Below are positions 57,112 to 64,000 of a stretch of DNA of 64,000 bases, piece by piece. The DNA comes from Polytrichum commune (Eukaryota; Streptophyta; Polytrichopsida; Polytrichales; Polytrichaceae): assembly GCA_950295325.1 (NCBI GenBank), contig OX485804.1, positions 17,424,001-17,488,000 of the forward strand, read 5' to 3'. The stretch's first letter is position 1, and each line of letters opens with the position of its first letter. The position numbers were made by a program, and so were the translations under genes. Below the pieces are notes generated by a model. The model saw only the letters and a list, made by a program, of their open reading frames with translations, ran no database searches and was not told the origin of the DNA.

Positions 57112-57814
57112 GTAGGCTGTCCAATTAAGAAAAGTAACCAAAATCACACCCTTATACCTTTGTGTCTTTTGACGTTTTCAAAGGCCTAGGCTAGCTTACA
57201 TGAGGATATCCATATTACCTTGCCGCTCCACAACAAAGGGGAGTTACGTAGAGTCGGCTAACTTGGCTTTATCTCCAAACCTTTAGTACATGGGCGGCAC
57301 AACATAAAGAGCACCATGTTTGTCTTGTTGTCAAACCCTAATTTGCTCAAATCGAGTCGGTGAGAGCCTAGAGGTTACAGTCATAGGGTACTAGCTGACC
57401 TGGCACCCGAGTGCCAGGTGTATAAACTTGGACATAGATAGCTCAACAACGTAGTAAGCACCCTTATCAGGTTCAACACAAAATAATAAGCTAACTACTC
57501 TATCTCTTTGGCTCATGGTGCCACTTGTCATGCAATTGAACATTGGTTATAACACGTGCAAAAGCTGATGTGGCACAAATAAGAAAATCGTTTTCAGGCC
57601 TCAGCAAGCAGAGTGCTCAACACCCTTATTAAGGTACTATCGAAAATGTATTCTTTTCCTACCGAGTGTCGTAGATTGGTGGATAGATTAGTTCCTCAAC
57701 ATACACCATCGGGGGTGTCGTAAAACCCATGTTTCTATGAGTCTATTGTTGGTTCATAATGAATGAAACTCGATAGATCAATTCATGGTCTTTCACTATG
57801 ATTTAGGTGTTAGT
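57112..57814. other. Intergenic
   Basis: Continues the duplicated segment shared with 60.35-60.4 kb for its first bases, then unrelated DNA. No gene recognised. Confidence 0.4.
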
Positions 57815-59156
57815 TTAGCTTGAACTGATCATCTCATGTTGTGCATAGGAATCGACGTGTCCACTTTCCCAAATCGTAGGTGTTGTTGTAACCATGTACC
57901 ATAGATTGGTAAGCTTCTTCCATGTTAGAAGATAAGTTGTGCGGTTGTTGTTGTGATCCAGCAACTTATTCTGACATAACAATACATAGCTCCTTGGTTG
58001 CGTTACGTGGAACCACGTATGATTCTCCTTCAATTCTGAGATTTCTTCTTTATGGAGATCGATCACTCAGGATGTGTATTGTGAACTTCTCAACAAGCAG
58101 TTGTAAATTATCATGGTGGGTTTTTTTAAAAAAAAATCTTAACCTCTTTCTTTGAACAGAGATTGTCATGTAGCTGCTTCAGAATGTTATGAGTTCTCAC
58201 TATAATCTTAAGCCAAAGTAGGAAGCCTCTCTATGATGGTATTAAGTAGTACCTAACCCACATCACTCATTGACGATACATTGGTCATGGTATTTAACAT
58301 GGTTGGGATTCCAAATATTGGTGTGGGACCTGGGTTTAGTAAACACAAGCATGTGCATGCATGTTCAACTGGACCTTGAAACTAGTGTAGCTTGGGAGGG
58401 ATCAGAGGAGTGCAAAAAAAGCTCATCGTACAAGGAAAGGGTACATACATATATATATACCTAACCTTATTCTAACTACCGTAGGTGGAACAACCAATGT
58501 CCGGGGAGAATTTTTGGGCACAATCGGTCGTGATCCTAGTTGTTTCCAAGTCCAACCGGTTACATGAAATTGATAGCTTCCGCTTTTCTTCATTAATTTG
58601 AGGTATACATCACAGATCGATCCCTCTTGAATGATCGGAAATTCTCCTTAAAGTCTTTGAACTTCAATTGGTTGTTTCTCAAACTCAATTGCTTCATCTA
58701 TAACTAGCAGCCGGTTCTCGCCCTCCATTGGAAACAACCAGAAACCAAGCCCCCATTCAACCAGGTGAAAATGTTAGGAACCACTTATAGTACAGAAATT
58801 CCTTTGAAAATCTGGTTTGAACCTGGATTTAGCATGAGGAATCTGAATTAGTCTACACCATTTATGGTATTCAGTGTCACTTAGTATCTGAGATCGCTTA
58901 AAGCTATATTATATATCTTCAAGGCCAAACTGGTCATTTGACATTGTTGAACATTAACATCTTTACTTGGTGAAACCTTACATGATCGGTAGAAAGTCAT
59001 AACATTGCGAAACTCCAAATAGGTATGTGGCCCTGAATACCATAAACAATCTAGTGGGATTTTGATTACGTCGTGATGAATCGTCCACAAACTTGTAGGG
59101 GGTTTAATTTCATAACGCCTACCGAGGGGGTAATAATAAATACATGCCCCCCACAA
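57815..59156 (-). pseudogene. Decayed minus-strand gene, unknown family
   Basis: Three minus-strand pieces look coding. 59156-58881 is a 91-codon frame (LGRRYEIKPPTSLWTIHHDV, IPLDCLWYSGPHTYLEFRNV). About 58770-58480 is one frame with a single in-frame TAA (FPMEGENRLLVIDEAIEFE before it, SICDVYLKLMKKSGSYQFHV and WTWKQLGSRPIVPKNS after it). 58066-57815 is an 83-codon frame. Composition and residue choice are protein-like on this strand only. The middle piece is duplicated, more degraded, at about 59930-59680. I do not recognise the protein; it could be one multi-exon pseudogene. Confidence 0.4.
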
Positions 59157-59679
59157 GTTGGTTGATAATTCATACCAAATTAAGCTCTCTAGAGTAATTT
59201 AGAAATTTTTCTCTAAAATAGCAATCCCAGGTCTCCACAACATAATCAACATTTTCACCCTCCCCTTCGGTAGCTGTTGTGAGCATTCACCCCCTCTAGA
59301 AGACAAGTTTTATCAAGTCTCCCTCAACATACATGAGCGTCAATAATCCAAACCCACTACGTGTCATAGATTGGTATCTTACATGCGTGTGTAGCTTTCA
59401 TTGAGTGAGTAATGTACGATATTCGAATGAGGTAAGATAACATGATTCGGTTACATGTTTTAATTTTAGCCTATGTTTAAATGATGTGTGGTGAGGTGTG
59501 GATCTAAGACTGAACACCAAAAAGACATGAATTTAAAAGAGATTAGATTACATGCTCGAATTATGCTATCTATGTAGGTTCAATAGTCAATATTATTTGG
59601 GAGGGGGGGGAGGGAGAGCTGGGAGGCTATTTGATCATCTAAGAAGAGAATCACCACTTTATTCATTTAAGCTATGAGC

Positions 59680-59930
59680 AGTGTCTAGGGGGATTTTTGG
59701 GCATAATTGGTCAAAATACTAGTGTTAAGTCCTACTGGTGACATGTTGTGATCTGGCGGTATTTCTTCGATAAATTGAAGTATATTCCACAGATTCGTCT
59801 AAATGATCAGTTATTTTCCTGAAGTTTTTTACCTCAACTGCTTATCTCTCAAACTCAACCAGTTCATCTGTAACTAGCAGCCAGTTCTCCCCATTCATTG
59901 GGGATGAGAAAATGGCTACAGCCCCCGATT
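59680..59930 (-). pseudogene. Second, more degraded copy of the 58480-58760 segment
   Basis: Shares with the first copy GGG(A)GAATTTTTGGGCA(C/T)AAT, AACTAGCAGCC(G/A)GTTCTC and CTCAAACTCAA in the same order, and on the minus strand still reads GENWLLVTDELVEFE before a stop. The offset is about 1.19 kb, direct orientation. Confidence 0.65.
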
Positions 59931-61459
59931 TGGATTTGCTAATCATCTCATCTAATCATGCATTCCATATCCTAGGAGAAAAGGTTGAGTTAAATCTGTA
60001 GGTTTAAGAAACTTTTACCTCAGTCCATAGGTTGAGAGGAGATATCTCATTTCAGTATGTGCACATTGGAGAGACCAATAGATAGAATACTCCACAAGTT
60101 TTTCTTGTTCTCCATTTTCTGTTGATCAAGTTTACTCCTTGAAATGTGTACTGCGCTAGCAAGACTATGATAAAATAACAACCAAAATCTGACCTCCCAT
60201 AGTTGCCCCCCCCCCCCCCCTTTTTCTGTTGACTATTCAGTGAAGAGTAGTTCATATAAAATTAAAGATGTAGTCCAATCTCATAGTCTTTATAGTTATG
60301 GTGCATGTTCTTAGATTCGCAACTACCCACACACCAATTAGATATAGGTGCCCGATTAAGAATAGCAACCAATTAACAAGTTACCTCATAACTTGCACTT
60401 TTGATCGAATACAAACCGCATGTATCTGGACTTTCGTGACAAAGTCCAGAACGTCATCAAATGAATAGGTCAAGGTTAGAAAGAAACTTGCGATTGTGTC
60501 AAGAAAACAACTCACCTACAGCTGTTGCACACGCAGCACTAGGTACTGTGGTTTTCCACAGGCGCTCAGCTAATACCTATACTTTCCATAAGGTAGACAT
60601 GTCTTATTCAAACACCAATCTTATTCAAACCAAAACCCCTACCCACTTTTGGGTGTACATGGTTTGATATTCTCCTAATATGAACACCTCTGATATCATC
60701 CCAATGATCACTAAAACAGCTCATTGGTCGGAAGAGCAAAAAAGTCAATGCAAAACAATTGCTCAACGCTAGCCACTTTGTGCACACCCACATCACCACT
60801 TAAGCAGCTCACATATCTGCTCTTTAGAAATTCGTCACAAATTGATATTTCTTCACCTTGATCTCATTCTTGTGACATTGGATTCAGAAAACTTTAACTT
60901 TTTTCTCATTTATTGCACATCAGAAGAGGCCAAACATCCCCAAAGTAACTGTACGTGGTAAGCTTGTCTGTTAAGTCAAGTTGCTTAAATAGGAGCGCAC
61001 ATAAAAATGATAAACTCAAAAACACCCTATTCTCAGCAGGCCTACAAGTTAGGAAGGTAGGATGCAAGCAAGACTGCAGTAAAAAATGAGCAAACTCTTA
61101 CTGGCTGTTTCTGTCCGCTGAAGCAGTTGTTTTCCTGATACAAATAATTTATCTTTCACTTCCAAAGTGCCAATTGCAGTCCACTAACCCACTGGATATG
61201 TACATCTTGGTGACCCTCAAAATTCAACATGAGGTTTTTTGAACAAGGAAGAGAAAACTAGAATACTAGCTGCAACTTTAATGTTTCTAAATCTCCAAGA
61301 AAACAGAACACAATATACCTATCCATGTGAAATCACTTGCAGCAATTACTACCAGAGTTCATGCTACCTCCAGAACCTCCAAGTCGCCAACAGTACATCC
61401 AGTCAAAAGGTACATGCAGTTCAGAACGTGATCAGAAAATGCAACCAGTTCGTAGAAAG
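59931..61459. other. Intergenic; includes a paralogue of the 56.1-56.4 kb segment
   Basis: About 60090-60390 matches 56130-56420 plus 57110-57140 (CTTGTTCTCCATTTTC, GC(A)CTAGCAA, CCACACACCAAT, CC(A/G)ATTAAGAA(A/T)AG), without the Tigger element. A run of fifteen C residues is at 60206-60220. ORFs at 60.46-60.67 kb and 61.24-61.55 kb have no motifs. Confidence 0.55.
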
Positions 61460-62150
61460 CAGAGAGCAAGAAAAAGGTTTGCAAAGTATAAGCTATCCTG
61501 ATCTAAACATGCTACACACAGCTCGGCTTTTGGGAGTAAGAAAGTGATCGCTGTCATTTGGTACAACATCTGCCACAGTGGTACCTTGGGAATTTCAAAT
61601 TGCAGAACCACTTACACATTGTTTGAAAAATGGTTTGTGCAATACCTGATATTACTTACAAGTGCCTCTGATGTAAGAGTGTGCGAGTGATGATGAAGAT
61701 GTGCAGCCCCACTCCCTTGCAATTAAAACATAAACCAAACTATTACCAGAGTCGCATACAGCTCTTTAAAGGGAGTCCACTCCACACCACAAAACAGAGA
61801 TTGAGAAAAAGAAGGCTCACAAAGTATTGAAAAGTAGAAACCGTCATGATTCTCAACATGCTACACAATCTCAGCTTCTTGAAGTAACAAAGTGATCAAT
61901 ATCAGTTGTTTCAAGAGCTACCATAGTGGTAAACCTCAAAGATTATTCAACTAGGAGAACCACTAGTGATTTGTGTGATACTTGACTTTCACTTACAAGT
62001 TTGCTTCTGATGCAAGAGGGTGCGAGTGATGATGTAAAGGTTCACTCCAACTCCTTTTCAATCAACACATACAGCAATGCTCTTACCAATCACAGCCTAC
62101 AGGTCTATGAAGGATAAACAAATCAAATCCACACCACACCACGCCACAAA
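61460..62150. repeat. Two-copy tandem duplication, about 335-345 bp
   Basis: Shared landmarks in both halves: CACAAAGTAT/GCAAAGTATA, CATGCTACACA, CTCGGCTT/CTCAGCTTCTTG, GTAA(G/C)AAAGTGATC, GAACCACT, TTGTG(C/T)(A/G)ATACTTGA or ACCTGA, ACTTACAAGT, TCTGATG(T/C)AAGAG(T/G)GTGCGAGTGATGATG, CACTCC. The copies are diverged. The region is probably the far 3' flank of the minus-strand genes at 62-63.6 kb. Confidence 0.8.
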
Positions 62151-62421
62151 AGTTACAGAAAATCAACAAAGTGGCTCAAGGTATCATTGATTGACTCTGC
62201 TGTTCATAAGAAAGTGCCCAGCGAAATTACAAAATAGCTGGGTCTGACTACTGAGTACACCCCACAGCTTCAATAGCTGTGGACGACCTGTTTTTCTCGC
62301 TAGATACCTGTCTGTCTTAGCAAGAGTAGTTTGGTTTCAGTATTTTACATATGATATACGTGGACGGTGTTCTAGATGAGACATACTTACAAAAGACAAG
62401 CATCAGCGCTTGTTTACATCA

Positions 62422-62546
62422 TCATCCCGCCCATAACTGCACTCTATAAATCTTTACCAACACTTCAGCAGCTTCATCTACTCCGCTGAGTGTTTGAGAT
62501 GTAAGAGGAGAAGAGGCAAAATTTGGTTTCTCCAAATTTGAAGGAC
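62422..62546 (-). CDS. Possible terminal exon, unknown protein
   Basis: On the minus strand, an acceptor-like ATAAATTTTGCAG is followed by 41 codons to a stop: PSNLEKPNFASSPLTSQTL, GVDEAAEVLVKIYRVQLWAG. The composition is gene-like and the acceptor is good, but no upstream exon with matching phase is identified and the DUF1442-type ORF stops before it at 62975. It could be an alternative 3' exon of that gene, a separate gene or chance. Confidence 0.25.
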
Positions 62547-62974
62547 CTGCAAAATTTATATCATCGATTGTATAAGCACACCATAGCACGAACTTTGATG
62601 AGTAGTGGGTGCCTTGTAGAGAGGAGCAAACTGTCAAGTTTCCTCACAGATTTCTACACAGTTCTGTTAGACAGAATTGTGATGAGGAATGACTGCTCCA
62701 GGAAGCAATTTCGAGGCTCGGCTTACACACCTGTGAGGAATCCAGCAATCAATCAAGTTGGGCAGGCAGACTCCGCTTCTTTCTTTTCTTTCTATCTATA
62801 AAGCTTTGAGCTGCACACCATCATCCTCCGAGAATCCATCACAGGTCTTATGTCTCTCGCTTGAATGTTGTCGTTGTTGATGATGAAAATGAGAGTATGA
62901 CTATGACTGAGTATTCTACTCCCGTGTCGATGAGGTTTAATAAAGTTGCCTATTGTCATGTGGGTTAAGCCAAG

Positions 62975-63610
62975 CTAGCATTGAAGGAAATCCTGGGAAG
63001 ACATGTTATCGATGTCCATAGCCCAACTCACTTTCTTCGCAGATCTTCTTCCTCTCGAAGTTTTGTTCTCCTCTTCAGCCCGAGACAAGCGAGTGACTTC
63101 GATACCTTTACCTATGGGTAAAGTGATGGATCTTGCTCCGGGCCTGTTTTTGATGATTTTCGAGTAGGCAGCCGTGGCTTTCCTATCATACAGATTGTCA
63201 GCCACCACAACCGCTCTGTTTGGATTGAACCGCAAAATTTCGAACAGCTCCACATACTGGTCCCGTCTGCAATCGATGAGTGCGAAATCCACATCCGAGT
63301 ACTGTGGCAGGATGTCTTCCGCATCCCCAATGATAAACTCCACCACTCTCGACAACCCCAACTCCTTCATGGCCACCATGGCGTCCAGGAGCGCTTCCGA
63401 CTTGGACAGGATGCAGATCAAGCGGCCGCCGGTCTGCCGCGCGGCTACGGCCAGTGCAATGGTTGAAGGGCTGGCACACGAACTCACTTCCACAATCAGC
63501 TCCGCCCCAATGCCTGCCGCTAACGCCGCTATGAATTCCGTGCTGTGTGGTCCTGTGCCTGCTGAAGTGTAGTTCCGATCGTTCCCCAATTTACACTGCA
63601 CCACCATCAT
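62975..63610 (-). CDS. DUF1442-family protein (Rossmann/methyltransferase-like)
   Basis: The minus-strand ORF of 211 codons contains STEFIAALAAGIGAELIVEV (about residues 23-42), AVAARQTGGRLICIL, LGLSRVVEFIIGDAEDIL, SDVDFALIDCRRDQYVELFEIL, NRAVVVADNLYDR and ARSITLPIGKGIEVTRL. This is the conserved order of the plant DUF1442 family, a Rossmann-fold group resembling SAM-dependent methyltransferases; its biochemical activity is not established. Family members usually begin with a short W-SPE-A-KAY segment, which is missing here. Just before the conserved part the sequence reads GGTGCAG/TGTAAATTG, so residues 1-5 may be intron and the true first exon may lie beyond 64000. Alternatively the protein starts at the annotated Met. 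The basic tail (KTSRGRRSAKK) is lineage-specific. Confidence 0.8.
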   Translation of the reverse strand: MMVVQCKLGNDRNYTSAGTGPHSTEFIAALAAGIGAELIVEVSSCASPSTIALAVAARQTGGRLICILSKSEALLDAMVAMKELGLSRVVEFIIGDAEDILPQYSDVDFALIDCRRDQYVELFEILRFNPNRAVVVADNLYDRKATAAYSKIIKNRPGARSITLPIGKGIEVTRLSRAEEENKTSRGRRSAKKVSWAMDIDNMSSQDFLQC

Positions 63611-64000
63611 AACCCCATCATCAGACTCAAAAAACGCCCTCAGAATTCATCATACGAAACGAAACGAGGTGAAGAAGAAACCATCCAAAGTAGCTAGGTA
63701 TGTAAGTAGGTAGTTCGGTAGAATCAATTTTGGTTGGAAACCAAAATGCGAATATTCACTCCAACAAAAATATTTTGCGATCCGGAACTTCTAATTCTTC
63801 TTCTCCTCCTCCTCCTCCTCCTTGATGCGTGCATGGATGACTAGGAGATTTTTGTGCATCCAACTTCCTCGTTATGCCCGACAAATGGACAAGACAAAGA
63901 ATGCATGCATGCCCAGTGCAACACATGAAAACGAGACTATGGATTTCAAATTTTCTTTACCGACATTGGATCGTTGGAACTTGCGGGGAGGAGGTTGATG
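63611..64000. other. 5' leader or first intron of the DUF1442 gene
   Basis: No coding exon for the missing N-terminus is recognisable here. It holds a (CTC)n run at about 63797-63823, a common feature of plant 5' leaders (GAG/CTC-rich tracts). Confidence 0.5.

Noticed and set aside
60206-60220. Poly-C run as an assembly gap or regulatory G-quadruplex
   Set aside because: A 15-base C run is compatible with ordinary slippage; there is no second G/C run nearby to form a quadruplex.
63174-63572. A 132-codon plus-strand ORF
   Set aside because: It is antisense to the DUF1442 coding region, which has the conserved family motifs.

Overview
This is nuclear DNA of a land plant. Coding sequence is sparse, genes are interrupted by short GT-AG introns, and AT-rich intergenic DNA is full of miniature transposons and decayed element fragments. 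The protein families present (S-protein homologue, EXORDIUM, a DUF1442-like protein, TFIIA gamma) are plant or eukaryotic. A CUB domain fused to EXORDIUM makes me favour a non-flowering lineage (bryophyte, lycophyte or fern), but the species cannot be settled by reading alone. No bacterial operons, CRISPR arrays or organellar genes are seen.

Genes I can support: (1) a secreted S-protein homologue (6533-7006, +); (2) a three-exon EXORDIUM-CUB fusion gene (39142-41477, +), rebuilt from splice sites; (3) a three-exon, divergent TFIIA gamma subunit gene (46357-45136, -), whose exons are too short to be obvious as single ORFs; (4) a DUF1442-type Rossmann/methyltransferase-like protein (63610-62975, -), possibly lacking its first exon. 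Weaker calls are an orphan first exon with TATA box and donor at 16465-16310 (-), a tRNA-Gly-like locus with an anticodon-loop insertion (31229-31317), and several coding-like but broken stretches.

Mobile DNA: two pogo/Tigger-type elements with TA target duplications (4870-5509 and 56422-57109; the second carries a transposase C-terminal remnant and has a related empty site at about 60335-60350); a PIF/Harbinger-type MITE with TTA duplications (21458-22018); a hAT-type MITE with a perfect 8-bp duplication (22920-23416); a hAT transposase C-terminal remnant (12189-11998, -); a CACTA-like fully palindromic MITE (15254-15499); two 5'-truncated copies, in opposite orientation, of a non-LTR retroelement with a restriction-like endonuclease domain (19211 to about 20110, and about 28130-27600); and other inverted-repeat elements.

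Region by region: 1-3.7 kb is extremely AT-rich with broken intronless coding remnants that look foreign; 4.4-7 kb holds an LTR-like stretch, a Tigger element and the S-protein gene; 10-19 kb is intergenic with element debris; 19-28 kb is a nest of repeats; 29-38 kb is mostly intergenic; 39-46 kb is the main gene-bearing section; 47-60 kb is degenerate minisatellite, broken coding stretches and duplicated segments; 61-64 kb is the flank and body of the DUF1442 gene. The genes do not form a visible functional cluster: two are secreted or cell-wall proteins, one is a general transcription factor subunit and one is a predicted SAM-binding-like protein.
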